Source of the DNA: an uncultured Prevotellaceae bacterium | Lineage (GTDB): Bacteria; Bacteroidota; Bacteroidia; Bacteroidales; Bacteroidaceae | Direction: 5' to 3' | Length of the DNA: 59,317 nucleotides | NCBI GenBank assembly: GCA_946411565.1 | Contig: CAMKEM010000011.1 | Location: forward strand, 1 to 59,317 | In this document: in pieces, positions 16,149-25,262 of the stretch | Layout of the letters: each line of letters begins with the position of its first letter | Numbering within the stretch: position 1 is the stretch's first letter | Made by a program: the position numbers and the translations under genes | Notes under the pieces: model-generated | Database searches by the model: none | Told to the model about the DNA's origin: nothing | The model's input: only the letters and a program-made list of their open reading frames with translations

Positions 16149-18779
16149 TTACCTTATCAGCTCCACATCCTTATCCGAAATCCATCCTTCCCTACCATCG
16201 GCAATACGGAATTCATACCATCCCTTAAGGGCTTCATCAGTAATTTCAACTCGAGTACCCTCATGGAGAATACATACATCAACACCCTGATCGGTAGGTG
16301 TCTTCTTTGCTGTTACAGAAGGAGAAACGATGATAGCACCCTTTGAATTTGTCGCAATATCCTTCAGCTGTGAGGCAAACACATTACCGAAGATAAAGAA
16401 TATCACAAGACATAAACTAAGATAGAATGCCACCTTCCTCACAACCATCTGCTTTGCGAAAAGATAGACAAGGAAGAGAATCAATGCCACAACGAGAGAG
16501 ATGAGCGAGACAGTAGCCCAAGTATCAATGTCCATTGATGTCTTTATATTCTCAAACCATACCTTGAAGAATATCTTCTCACCTGGCTGAATGTTATCAA
16601 TAGTCTTTGAACGTGCAACATCCAAGTTATGGAGGATATCTTTATCGCCAGGAGCAAGAAGACGTGCCTTCTCATAGTTGATTACGGCACGAGTGATGTT
16701 ATCTGTGCGATAATAAGCATTACCGAGATTATAGTAAAGGCTTGCACTCTTTCCCTTCTTCAAGGCAGCCTCATAGGCAACTATGGATTCCTGATACTTG
16801 CCCTTAGAGTAGGCTTCATCAGCCTTCTGCTTCAAAGACTGTACTGACTCCGACTTGTTCACGCTCAGAGTATCCTGTTTCTGTGCCATTACAGGGCTTG
16901 CAAAAGCGAATAGTGAGAATTGAATAGCGAAAAATACTATCCAGCATCCAACATTCATGCTTCCCTTTACGGAAGATTTTGATGATCCTTTTTTCTTCAT
17001 TCCTTCCTCAATATTCGTAATGGCAGAAACTGCCTTGTCATACGTCTTTTGCATATTGCCAGCAGCATCACCAGGAGCATAACGCTCGAACTCACATTCA
17101 TCAAGAGCCTCAAGGAATGTATCGATGTCACTCTGACTTGCATTGCGAGCCGACAGTTTCTCTGCGATATTCTCGCGTGAAAGCTGTGAAACTGGTATTG
17201 ACAACTTATCAGAAACATAGCCCCAAAGTGCTCTCAGCACCTCGTCATAGAACTCAGAAGACTTGCCCTCTGCCATAAGCTTAGCAGCAAGCTTAAGTTT
17301 CTTGCCTGCAACCTTATTGGCTTTCTTTCCTCTCATGGCATCAATATTTGCCATTTCCATTGCCTGCTTGCGGAAGACGATGAGGAGGATTAGGAAGATT
17401 ACGACAACCAAAGCATTGAGAACCTTATACAGAGTGCTTCCGAAGAAGTAGCTATTGGTGTCAACAATCTCAGGAGCACCGTTATGAATGAAACGGATAT
17501 CCTTATCCACACGCTGTGAATAGTCGGCTACATCACCAACCTTTCCGCTACCCTTCTCCACTTCAAGTATCAGCGGATTGGTGCGTATGGTCTTGTATTT
17601 ATTGGCAGATGTATCGAAATATGTCAGTTCAATAGGCTGAAGATGATACTTACCCTGATTTCTTGGCACTATGAGGACATCATATACCATATTGCCCGTA
17701 AGACCACTTGCAGTAAGCTTTGTCTTGTCGGTTACCTTTGCATCATACTTGTCAAAATCCTTTGGAAGCTGAAGCTCTGGCTGCTTTATGAGCTTGAGGT
17801 TTCCGTTTCCACCAACAACGATACGCACATTAACAGGATCGCCCGCCTTTACCTTTGAGTGGTCGAGAGTAGCACTTATGGTGAACTTACCAACACCTCC
17901 TGAGAAATCGGCAGGTTTCTGTGGCAATGGATCCACCTGTACAGTCATACCCTCTGCTATGATGTTTCTCTTTACCTCTACATAACGGCTTCCACCATTG
18001 AAGAATGCCTCAAATGGATCCACATTACGGTTTTCCTGTACTACGATACCCTTGAAGGTAATGCTTGGAATCTGGAGTTTACCCGTCATCTGTGGATACA
18101 TAACATACTGACTCCATGTAACGCAACGATAAGGACGACCATTCACATTCTCGATATGGAAAGACTTCTGCTGTGGAAGTGGAACTTCCTGAGTATGGAA
18201 ACCTGTGAGGTCAGGCATCTTACCTTCCAACTGGGTAAGCTCCAACTGAGTATATACCTTATATGTAAGCAGAATAGGCTCCTGCTCGTGAACACGCTTC
18301 TTGTTTGCGCTTACCTTGATAAACAGGTCATTACCAGAGATATGAGAACCAGAAGGACGTACCTGAGCACCACTCTGCTGTCCACCATACTGCTGGCTCT
18401 GTGCCTTACCCGATACAACAATCTTTACCGAATTGGAGAATACGGACTTTCCATTAACAGTAGCATGAGCACCACTGATAACGAATGAGCCATTCTTCAC
18501 GGCTGCAAGGATATAGGTATAGGTAACGGAACTTGACTGCGAAGTGTGACCGTTTATCATCTGGAAACTCTGCTGAGTACTGGTGCTTGGGCCCATAAGA
18601 ACCTCAAAGGCATCAGGAATACTACCAGCACGGAATCCCTTTACATCCGTTGTGGATATAGTATATTGCAAACGGAACTGTTCTCCCACAGCTACTTGCT
18701 GTGGAGCACTTACACGTATCTGTGCCATCATTGGTATGATGACCGCAAACAATAATATTATGGTATATAATCTTTTCAT
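16149..18779 (-). CDS. BatD-BatE fusion protein
   Basis: 876 residues from Met at 18779. The first part is BatD: signal peptide MKRLYTIILLFAVIIPMMAQ, tandem Ig-like oxygen-tolerance domains, one membrane helix at about 450-470 and a cytoplasmic helical domain. A Lys/Ser-rich link (about 600-610) leads to a second signal-like helix (about 612-633, ending PVMAQ). A BatE-like part follows: TPR repeats (about 645-730), two membrane helices (about 751-801) and a C-terminal SH3-type domain ending WISDKDVELIR. In other Bacteroidetes batD and batE are separate genes. The role is envelope stress or aerotolerance with MoxR and the VWA proteins. The upstream extension to 18839 is repeat-coded and rejected. 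Confidence 0.85.
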   Translation of the reverse strand: MKRLYTIILLFAVIIPMMAQIRVSAPQQVAVGEQFRLQYTISTTDVKGFRAGSIPDAFEVLMGPSTSTQQSFQMINGHTSQSSSVTYTYILAAVKNGSFVISGAHATVNGKSVFSNSVKIVVSGKAQSQQYGGQQSGAQVRPSGSHISGNDLFIKVSANKKRVHEQEPILLTYKVYTQLELTQLEGKMPDLTGFHTQEVPLPQQKSFHIENVNGRPYRCVTWSQYVMYPQMTGKLQIPSITFKGIVVQENRNVDPFEAFFNGGSRYVEVKRNIIAEGMTVQVDPLPQKPADFSGGVGKFTISATLDHSKVKAGDPVNVRIVVGGNGNLKLIKQPELQLPKDFDKYDAKVTDKTKLTASGLTGNMVYDVLIVPRNQGKYHLQPIELTYFDTSANKYKTIRTNPLILEVEKGSGKVGDVADYSQRVDKDIRFIHNGAPEIVDTNSYFFGSTLYKVLNALVVVIFLILLIVFRKQAMEMANIDAMRGKKANKVAGKKLKLAAKLMAEGKSSEFYDEVLRALWGYVSDKLSIPVSQLSRENIAEKLSARNASQSDIDTFLEALDECEFERYAPGDAAGNMQKTYDKAVSAITNIEEGMKKKGSSKSSVKGSMNVGCWIVFFAIQFSLFAFASPVMAQKQDTLSVNKSESVQSLKQKADEAYSKGKYQESIVAYEAALKKGKSASLYYNLGNAYYRTDNITRAVINYEKARLLAPGDKDILHNLDVARSKTIDNIQPGEKIFFKVWFENIKTSMDIDTWATVSLISLVVALILFLVYLFAKQMVVRKVAFYLSLCLVIFFIFGNVFASQLKDIATNSKGAIIVSPSVTAKKTPTDQGVDVCILHEGTRVEITDEALKGWYEFRIADGREGWISDKDVELIR

Positions 18780-18784
18780 GACCC

Positions 18785-18912
18785 CGGCCTCTCCCCCCGC
18801 CCTCCCCCCGTAGGGAGGGAGCCGGAAGGCAAAAGGCATATCATTTATAAATTATTAATCAATCATTATTAATTTGAATGGACACTCCGGCTCCCTACGG
18901 GGGGGAGAGGCC
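18785..18912. repeat. Family B inverted-repeat pair between batC and batD-E
   Basis: Arms 18785-18838 and 18885-18912, spacer 46 bp. The arms lie 4 nt from the batC stop and 5 nt from the batD-E start. Confidence 0.88.
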
Positions 18913-18916
18913 ACTT

Positions 18917-19558
18917 TTACCAGTTCTTCTGAAGACTCTTACGCTGTGCCTGAGTCTTAACTTTCTGAAGCTTGCGCTGAGTATTCTTTTCTTCCTGCAT
19001 AGCAGCCTGAAGGAGCTGTTCAGCATTGTCCTTGCTCATCTGATCCTTTGGCTGTTCCTGCTGCTTCTGCTCTTGTTTTTCCTGCTTTTTCTCCTGTTTT
19101 TTCTGCTGCTTCTTGTTTTCCTGAGGCTGATTCTTCTGCTGACGCTTACAGAGCACAAGGTTGTACCTTGTCTCATTGTCATTAGGATTCAGACGAAGTG
19201 CCTGCTCATAAGCCTTGATAGCCTCGGCATACATCTGATGTTTCTGGAAGATGACACCAGCGTTATGAAAAGACTTTGACTTTCCCAACTTGGAAGTCTC
19301 AAGGTTTGCAGCCTTGTCAAAAAATACCGCAGCAAGGGAATCCTTGTTCTGTTGCATATAGGCACAACCAAGATTGTAGAGAGCCTGTGGGTTTCTGTCA
19401 TTCTTGGTAACAGCCTTACTGTATTCCACCTCAGCCTGCTCAACAGCTCCACTACGGTAATGTCTGTTTCCCATACGGATATGCGCTCTGTCAGTCTGAG
19501 CAAAGAGACTCATACAGCTAACGGTAAGGATTATCAATATGCTATATATTCTATACAT
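18917..19558 (-). CDS. batC: BatC, TPR protein of the aerotolerance operon
   Basis: 213 residues: signal peptide (MYRIYSILIILTVSCMSLFAQ), then three TPR units (about 25-150; ALYNLGCAYMQQNKDSLAAVFF, YAEAIKAYEQALRLNPND). A strongly Gln/Lys-rich low-complexity region (about 155-185) and a basic C-terminus follow. It is probably a periplasmic scaffold bringing BatA, BatB and BatD together. Its stop is followed within 5 nt by a repeat arm, and it begins 4 nt after batB, so the two are tightly coupled. Confidence 0.88.
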   Translation of the reverse strand: MYRIYSILIILTVSCMSLFAQTDRAHIRMGNRHYRSGAVEQAEVEYSKAVTKNDRNPQALYNLGCAYMQQNKDSLAAVFFDKAANLETSKLGKSKSFHNAGVIFQKHQMYAEAIKAYEQALRLNPNDNETRYNLVLCKRQQKNQPQENKKQQKKQEKKQEKQEQKQQEQPKDQMSKDNAEQLLQAAMQEEKNTQRKLQKVKTQAQRKSLQKNW

Positions 19559-19562
19559 TATC

Positions 19563-20591
19563 TTATTTTGTAGAAGTCTTGAAGATTCTAATCTTTGAAA
19601 AGAATGGATTCACGGTCTCGTTGACACAGATCTCGATAATAATGAAGAGGATGCAGAGGAGTCCGAATACCTGGAACTGCTCGTTGTATTCAGAATAAAC
19701 AACACTCTTCATTGATCCTTGCTGAAGCTTTGAGAGCTCTTCATTAAGACGCTCCTGAGCAGCAGAAGTGTTGTCAACATGGATGTATGTTCCCTTTCCT
19801 GCTGATGCCACCTCACGACACATCTGCTCATTGAGGCGTGTCATTACTGTATTTCCTGTATTATCAGTCATGTATCCTCCCCTACCTGTAGGGATTGGAG
19901 CACCATTGGTATCACCAATACCGAGGATGAATACGTTCATGCCTTTCTTCATTGCAGCCTTTGCAGCCTCTGAAGCACCACCTTCATGATCCTCACCATC
20001 GGTAATAACGATTATCGCCTTACCAATCTTATCCTGCTGCGTGAAACTACTTGCCGCAAGATTTATTGCCTGTGCGATATCTGTTCCCTGAGTCTCAATG
20101 AGTGAAGGATCTATGCTCTGGAGGAACATCTTGGCTGATACATAGTCGGATGTGATAGGCAACTGCACGAAAGCATCACCTGCAAAGACGATAAGACCGA
20201 TCTTATCGTTAGTGAACTTATCCACAAGGTTCTCCACCAGCATCTTACTCTTGTCAAGACGTGATGGCTGAACATCCTCAGCCAACATGGAATTAGAGAT
20301 ATCCATTGCTATGATACACTCTATGCCGTTGCGCTTCTCGTTGCTCACCTTTGTTCCCATCTGCGGACGTGCCACCATGAAAATCAGCAAGGCAAGAGCC
20401 AGTTGAATAGCACAAAACTTAATCCAACGCCTCTTGGTTGAAGCATTAGGCATAAGTTGCGCAATAAGCTGGGCATCACCCAATTTCTTTATTGCCTTTC
20501 GGCGCTTGTACTCAGCCAATACCATGAGTCCGAAGAACACAGGTATCACAAGCAAGAGATACAGATATATCGGTGAATCAAATCTAAGCAT
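19563..20591 (-). CDS. batB: BatB, VWA-domain membrane protein
   Basis: 342 residues from Met at 20591. An N-terminal helix (about 8-25) and a second (about 58-74) precede a von Willebrand A domain whose MIDAS motif is D97-x-S99-x-S101 (MDISNSM). A C-terminal helix (about 310-330) re-anchors it. The VWA domain faces the periplasm and would bind a divalent ion and a partner protein. The extension MPTGQVRGC upstream is coded by a family A arm and is rejected. Confidence 0.9.
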   Translation of the reverse strand: MLRFDSPIYLYLLLVIPVFFGLMVLAEYKRRKAIKKLGDAQLIAQLMPNASTKRRWIKFCAIQLALALLIFMVARPQMGTKVSNEKRNGIECIIAMDISNSMLAEDVQPSRLDKSKMLVENLVDKFTNDKIGLIVFAGDAFVQLPITSDYVSAKMFLQSIDPSLIETQGTDIAQAINLAASSFTQQDKIGKAIIVITDGEDHEGGASEAAKAAMKKGMNVFILGIGDTNGAPIPTGRGGYMTDNTGNTVMTRLNEQMCREVASAGKGTYIHVDNTSAAQERLNEELSKLQQGSMKSVVYSEYNEQFQVFGLLCILFIIIEICVNETVNPFFSKIRIFKTSTK

Positions 20592-20606
20592 AAACTTTAT
20601 TAAACA

Positions 20607-20770
20607 GCCCCTCACCTGCCCTGTGGGCATCCTCTCCCCAAGGGGACGAGGAAGGAGTTACCTTTTATCGTTACAGGGTTGCTATTTGCTAATTATTAAA
20701 TTTTGATTTGCAATTACTAACTTCACCCCTCGCCCTTTTGGGAAGATGGTGTCCGTAGGCCTGGGTAGGT
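20607..20770. repeat. Family A inverted-repeat pair between batA and batB (right arm decayed)
   Basis: Left arm 20607-20651 is intact. Right arm 20725-20770 has several substitutions (GGAAGATGGTGTCCGTAGGC) and ends 1 nt from the batA stop. The spacer shares GTTACCTTTTATCG and ATTACTAACTT with the other family A spacers. Confidence 0.85.
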
Positions 20771-20771
20771 T

Positions 20772-21779
20772 CTATATCTTTCTAAATACAGTCAATCTCA
20801 GAAGCAACTCGAGAAGCAGAACCAATACAGCAGCAATAGCGAATGGCTGGAATGCCTCATAGCGCTTTGAGAACTTCTTCACGTTGAGACGTGTCTTCTC
20901 CAGTTTGTCAATATCCTTATAAATCTGCTCCAGTTCCTTGTTGCTCGTTGCACGATAGAAATTACCATCGCTCATAGAAGCTATGCCCTGAAGAGTCTTT
21001 GTATCAATCTCTACTGGCATATTAACATACTGAACGCCACCAGCAACAGGCATTGGATAAGGAGCAACACCATTTGTACCAACACCAATGGTATAGACAC
21101 GTATTCCAAGACTCTTGGCAATCTGAGCCGCAGTCATAGGAGAGATGTCACCCATATTGTTAGATCCATCGGTAAGAAGGATAACAACCTTACTCTTTGC
21201 CTTTGAACTCTTCAGACGTGAAACGGCATTAGCAAGTCCCATACCGATAGCCGTACCGTCAGAGATAAGTCCCTGAGCAGCAATATCGGTTCTTGTTCCC
21301 TGAAGCAGATTTATCAGAGAAGCATGATCAGCCGTCATAGGACATTGTGTGAAAGCCTCACCTGCAAAGATGGTAAGACCGATATTGTCATTAGGACGAT
21401 CGGCAATAAACTCACCAGCAACGGCTTTGGCAGCCTCGATACGGTTTGGCTTCAAGTCTTCTGCCAACATACTGGTAGATACGTCCATTGCCAACATGAT
21501 GTCAATACCCTCAACCGTCTTCTCATCCCACGCATTATGAGTCTGAGGACGAGCCAAGGCTATGATGATAAGCGTAAAGGCAATACACCTGAGCACCATT
21601 GGCAAGCCCATCAATCTCACCCTCCAGCTAACTGGGGCATTTCGATAGACATTAGTATCGCTCAGGCAGATTGAACTTTCCGCCTTTCTCTTACCTGCAT
21701 TGCGAAAAAGGAAGTACCATATTATATAAGGTACGAGCAATAGCAGTAATATGAAGTATAATGGTGATGCAAATTCCAT
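20772..21779 (-). CDS. batA: BatA, VWA-domain membrane protein
   Basis: 335 residues, paralogous to BatB. Helices at about 7-27 and 63-78, then a VWA domain with MIDAS motif D99-x-S101-x-S103 (MDVSTSM) and the later ILLTDGSNNMGD strand, and a C-terminal helix (about 312-332). It probably forms a periplasmic complex with BatB, BatC and BatD under the control of the MoxR ATPase. Confidence 0.92.
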   Translation of the reverse strand: MEFASPLYFILLLLLVPYIIWYFLFRNAGKRKAESSICLSDTNVYRNAPVSWRVRLMGLPMVLRCIAFTLIIIALARPQTHNAWDEKTVEGIDIMLAMDVSTSMLAEDLKPNRIEAAKAVAGEFIADRPNDNIGLTIFAGEAFTQCPMTADHASLINLLQGTRTDIAAQGLISDGTAIGMGLANAVSRLKSSKAKSKVVILLTDGSNNMGDISPMTAAQIAKSLGIRVYTIGVGTNGVAPYPMPVAGGVQYVNMPVEIDTKTLQGIASMSDGNFYRATSNKELEQIYKDIDKLEKTRLNVKKFSKRYEAFQPFAIAAVLVLLLELLLRLTVFRKI

Positions 21780-21800
21780 AAAAAAGAGATGCTTTAATTA

Positions 21801-22928
21801 TTAAAAGCAAAGCAGTATCAACTCCCAAACGACATAAACAAGGAGCGCAATATTTGCAAGAGCAACAACGCACAATGTCCATTTCAGCACCTTGCGGTTG
21901 CGGATTGTCTGCTTATCCTTTTCCGTAACAGTAGGCTCGATACGCTCCTCGGTAGGAGCATTCTCCTGCTTTGTGGTGTTGATGAAGTCGATTGCAGAGA
22001 TAAGGTTGTGGTCATTCTCATTAACACCGACAGAGTATTTCGCGAACTTCACGAGGTCGGCTGTCTCAAAGAGCATAGTAAGCTCATTAATCTTTGCCTG
22101 ATCCTCTTCCTGACGAAGGCGAGAGATAATCTCAGCACTCGTCATCTCCATTGCGTTGAATCCGAAACGCTCCATCATATAGCGACGCAACGTGTCTGTC
22201 AAGTGAGTATAGTATGCCTTTGCGTCATCAGCCGTAACGGTAGTGCTCTTAGACTTAATCTCCTCAATAGAGTTAAGTGCCTTCTGGTGAGCAGGTACTC
22301 GCTTAATAATCTTCACCTTGAAGACGATTGGCTTCTCGCTCTTCAGACGCATGAACATAAGGAGAGCGATGATGAAGAGCACGAACGCAGCAGCACTCAA
22401 CCACAGCACTCTGCTCCATTCATCCCAAAGGAAAGGGTTGTCCTGCACATCCTTAGGACCAAAGAACTGGTTTGGATGCAATGTATCTACCTTTACGGTA
22501 AGTACCTTCAACGCCAGCGACTTTGATTCATACTCCTTATTATTCACCTTCACCTTTACTGATGGTATATAATAAAGGGTATCATCGAATGATGTCAAGG
22601 TATAGTGAGCTGATATGCGAAGATATCCATCATCAAGTTTCTGGGTGTCAGAAGGCAATGTCTCCACAACCTCGATACCCGGAATAATATGCTGCAAAGG
22701 CTCAAACTTAGGAAACTGCACGTTCTGCCCTTCCTTCACGGTCACACCAAGATGGAAACCTGTCTGCTGTCCGACAAAGATAACGGTAGAGTCAATCTTT
22801 GCCTCTACGCTTACATTCTGTGCCGATGCAGGAATAGCAGAAAAAAACGCAAGCATCAACAACAAGAGGAAACCCTCAATCCTCCCGAGGGAGAATTTTT
22901 TATTAGTATTGACGCTAAAAGTTTTCAT
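21801..22928 (-). CDS. BatD-like membrane protein of the Bat operon
   Basis: 375 residues from Met at 22928 (a Met at 22958 is the alternative). Signal peptide ending IPASAQ, a periplasmic beta-rich domain like a single BatD Ig unit (about 40-150), a helix (about 175-195, LWLSAAAFVLFIIALLMF), a cytoplasmic helical domain with YYTHLTDTLRRYMMERFG, and a last helix near the C-terminus. The Bat operons of Bacteroides have a similar gene between the DUF58 gene and batA. The n-region of its signal peptide contains FSLGRIEGF, coded by a GC-rich repeat arm (see findings). Confidence 0.8.
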   Translation of the reverse strand: MKTFSVNTNKKFSLGRIEGFLLLLMLAFFSAIPASAQNVSVEAKIDSTVIFVGQQTGFHLGVTVKEGQNVQFPKFEPLQHIIPGIEVVETLPSDTQKLDDGYLRISAHYTLTSFDDTLYYIPSVKVKVNNKEYESKSLALKVLTVKVDTLHPNQFFGPKDVQDNPFLWDEWSRVLWLSAAAFVLFIIALLMFMRLKSEKPIVFKVKIIKRVPAHQKALNSIEEIKSKSTTVTADDAKAYYTHLTDTLRRYMMERFGFNAMEMTSAEIISRLRQEEDQAKINELTMLFETADLVKFAKYSVGVNENDHNLISAIDFINTTKQENAPTEERIEPTVTEKDKQTIRNRKVLKWTLCVVALANIALLVYVVWELILLCF

Positions 22929-22995
22929 TCTTTTATATTTTCGATTTTCAATATTCATTATTTACTATTCAAAGAGTTCCCCTTGGGGGCTTTCC
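22871..22995. repeat. Family F inverted-repeat pair around the start of the BatD-like gene
   Basis: Arm 22871-22895 lies inside the coding region and arm 22975-22995 ends on the first base of the DUF58 stop codon. The AT-rich spacer contains the start codon of the BatD-like gene. Confidence 0.65.
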
Positions 22996-23867
22996 TAACA
23001 ACCCCTCATCGCAAACATCTGCCTGAGCGACTTTACATAGTCACCATCAGTAGCGACACTTACAAAGTCAACACTCGACTTGGCGAATGTCTGCTTCAAG
23101 GCAGCAGAACGCTCCTGCCAGAATTTTGCGTGAGCCGTGCGAAGAGCCTTGCTCGATGTATCGATATACATCTCATGACCAGTCTCAGCATCCCTTACAC
23201 GGAGTATGCCAACATCTGGGAGAGTCTTCATTATCGGGTCATAAACCTGAATAGCCATAAGGTCGTGCTTTGAACGGCACACCTGTAATGGCTTCATAAA
23301 TGGCTTACGGTCATAGAAGTCACTCATAACGAAAGCTGTACACTTTCTCTTCATCACCTGACCAAGGAACTCGAAAGCCTGTGACACATCGGTTTTCTTT
23401 GACTCTGGTTGGAAATCAAGAACCTCGCGTATGATATAAAGGACATGCTTTCTACCCTTCTTTGGCGGTATATATTTCTCTATACGATCAGAAAAGAAGA
23501 TGACACCAATCTTATCGTTGTTCTGAATAGCCGAGAATGCAAGTGTTGCAGCCATCTCAGTAACCATCTCTCGTTTCATCTGATTACGGGTACCGAAATC
23601 CAGCGAACCTGACACGTCTATCATCAGCATGACGGTAAGCTCACGCTCTTCCTCGAACACCTTCACGAATGGGCGATGGAATCTTGCCGTTACGTTCCAG
23701 TCGATATCACGCACATCGTCGCCGAACTGATATTCCCTCACCTCCGAGAACGCCATACCGCGTCCTTTGAAAGCTGAGTGATATTGTCCGGCGAAGATAT
23801 TGCTCGAAAGACCGCGGGTCTTTATCTCAATCTTCCTGACCTTTTTTAGTATTTCAGAAGTCTCCAT
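22995..23867 (-). CDS. DUF58 domain protein of the MoxR-Bat operon
   Basis: 290 residues with the DUF58 hallmark GQYHSAFKGRGMAFSEVREYQFGDDVRDIDWNVTAR split over about 30-65, followed by a VWA-like fold with MLMIDVSGSLDFG. It is normally found directly after a MoxR ATPase and before the VWA genes, as here. It is probably a cytoplasmic or membrane-linked partner of MoxR. Confidence 0.92.
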   Translation of the reverse strand: METSEILKKVRKIEIKTRGLSSNIFAGQYHSAFKGRGMAFSEVREYQFGDDVRDIDWNVTARFHRPFVKVFEEERELTVMLMIDVSGSLDFGTRNQMKREMVTEMAATLAFSAIQNNDKIGVIFFSDRIEKYIPPKKGRKHVLYIIREVLDFQPESKKTDVSQAFEFLGQVMKRKCTAFVMSDFYDRKPFMKPLQVCRSKHDLMAIQVYDPIMKTLPDVGILRVRDAETGHEMYIDTSSKALRTAHAKFWQERSAALKQTFAKSSVDFVSVATDGDYVKSLRQMFAMRGC

Positions 23868-23874
23868 ATAAACA

Positions 23875-24055
23875 GCCCCTCACCCGCCCTGCGGGCACCC
23901 TCTCCCCAAGGGGCGAGGGATTAGTTACCTTTGTACGTTGTTGGGGTACGATATATTTATTGCTTTTTCAAACATCAGCCTCCACCACAATTAGAATTAC
24001 TAACTTCCCCCTCGCCCCTTGGGGAGAGGGTGTCACATAGTGACAGGTGAGGGGC
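23875..24055. repeat. Family A inverted-repeat pair between moxR and DUF58 gene
   Basis: Arms 23875-23919 and 24008-24055, spacer about 88 bp. In the right arm the tip reads TGTCACATAGTGACA instead of GCCCGCAGGGC, keeping a palindrome through compensatory change. The arms lie 7 nt before the DUF58 start and 17 nt after the moxR stop. Confidence 0.88.
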
Positions 24056-24072
24056 TATTGGTCATGTGCTTC

Positions 24073-25068
24073 TTAAGGCACCTCAACCTTATTGATAATC
24101 TGGCTAACGATCTCCTCTGCGGTGATGTTATTAGCCTCAGCCTCATAAGAAAGACCGATACGATGACGAAGAACGTCATGAGCAACGGCTCTTACATCCT
24201 CTGGGATTACATAGCCTCTTCTCTTAATGAAGGCGTATGCACGAGCAGCCTTACAAAGACTGATACTTGCACGAGGACTACCACCAAAGGTAATCATTGA
24301 CTTGAGTTCCTTCAAACCATAGTTCTCAGGGAAACGAGTTGCGAACACGATATCAGCGATATACTGCTCAATCTTCTCGTCAATATAAACCTGACGGACA
24401 ACCTCACGAGCTCTCATGATTTCCTCAGCAGAACTTACAGGAACTACAGTTGGCATACTTCCAGCAAGGTTCTCACGCATAATGCGCTTCTCCTCCTCAA
24501 GTGTTGGGTAGCTGATAACAACCTTAAGCATGAAACGGTCCATCTGTGCCTCTGGCAATGGATAAGTACCTTCCTGCTCAACAGGGTTCTGTGTAGCCAT
24601 TACGAGGAAAGGCTTTGGAAGAGCGAATGTAGATTCACCGATTGTTACCTGATGCTCCTGCATAGCCTCAAGCAAGGCACTCTGTACCTTTGCAGGAGCA
24701 CGGTTAATCTCATCGGCAAGCACGAAGTTAGCGAATACAGGTCCCTTCTTAACCTGGAAGTTCTCCTCCTTCTGTGAGTAGATCATAGTACCTATCACAT
24801 CGGCTGGGAGAAGGTCTGGGGTGAACTGAATACGACTGAACTTAGAATCGATAAGCTTTGAAAGGGTATTGATGGCAAGAGTCTTAGCAAGACCTGGCAC
24901 ACCTTCAAGCAATATATGACCATCGGAAAGAAGTCCGATGAGAAGTGATTCAACAAGATGCTTCTGACCGACAATAACACGATCCATGCCGGTTGTCAGA
25001 TTGGTAACAAAGTTACTCTGCTGCTCAATGAGAGCATTTAATTCTCTTATGTCTATAGCTTCTGCCAT
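24073..25068 (-). CDS. MoxR-family AAA+ ATPase
   Basis: 331 residues. Walker A GVPGLAKT (56-63), Walker B LADE (118-121) followed by INRAPAKVQSALLEAMQE, sensor 1 ATQNP, and the C-terminal helical lid (RASISLCKAARAYAF). It acts as a chaperone-like ATPase activating the VWA proteins encoded behind it. It is first in the operon, with its own -7 box, so it likely sets transcription of moxR-bat and perhaps of the PAP2 gene and queA. Confidence 0.94.
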   Translation of the reverse strand: MAEAIDIRELNALIEQQSNFVTNLTTGMDRVIVGQKHLVESLLIGLLSDGHILLEGVPGLAKTLAINTLSKLIDSKFSRIQFTPDLLPADVIGTMIYSQKEENFQVKKGPVFANFVLADEINRAPAKVQSALLEAMQEHQVTIGESTFALPKPFLVMATQNPVEQEGTYPLPEAQMDRFMLKVVISYPTLEEEKRIMRENLAGSMPTVVPVSSAEEIMRAREVVRQVYIDEKIEQYIADIVFATRFPENYGLKELKSMITFGGSPRASISLCKAARAYAFIKRRGYVIPEDVRAVAHDVLRHRIGLSYEAEANNITAEEIVSQIINKVEVP

Positions 25069-25113
25069 AATTTTTTTGTATGTTTTATTTACCTATTTTC
25101 TCTAAATCGAACG

Positions 25114-25121
25114 CAAAAGTA
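25114..25121 (-). promoter_or_regulatory. moxR-bat operon promoter -7 box
   Basis: TACTTTTG on the minus strand, 46 nt upstream of moxR. This is the only good TAnnTTTG box I noted for the 11-kb operon. Confidence 0.6.
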
Positions 25122-25216
25122 CAAAAAAATACCCACTAATCAGCATCCAATCACCTAAAAAGTATTAATTTAAGCATTAATTAACGAGATATTTTAAAAA
25201 AATGAAAAAATTTCAG

Positions 25217-25224
25217 TAACTTTG
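25217..25224 (+). promoter_or_regulatory. kdsC-like gene promoter -7 box
   Basis: TAACTTTG, 38 nt before the start at 25263. Confidence 0.65.
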
Positions 25225-25262
25225 CACTACTTTTATACAACAAAAAGCATAAAACAATAGTA

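Noticed and set aside
18780..18839. N-terminal extension of BatD-E
   Set aside because: Repeat-coded; a proper signal peptide starts at 18779.
20592..20630. MPTGQVRGC extension of BatB
   Set aside because: Family A arm read in frame; the membrane-helix start at 20591 is normal for BatB.
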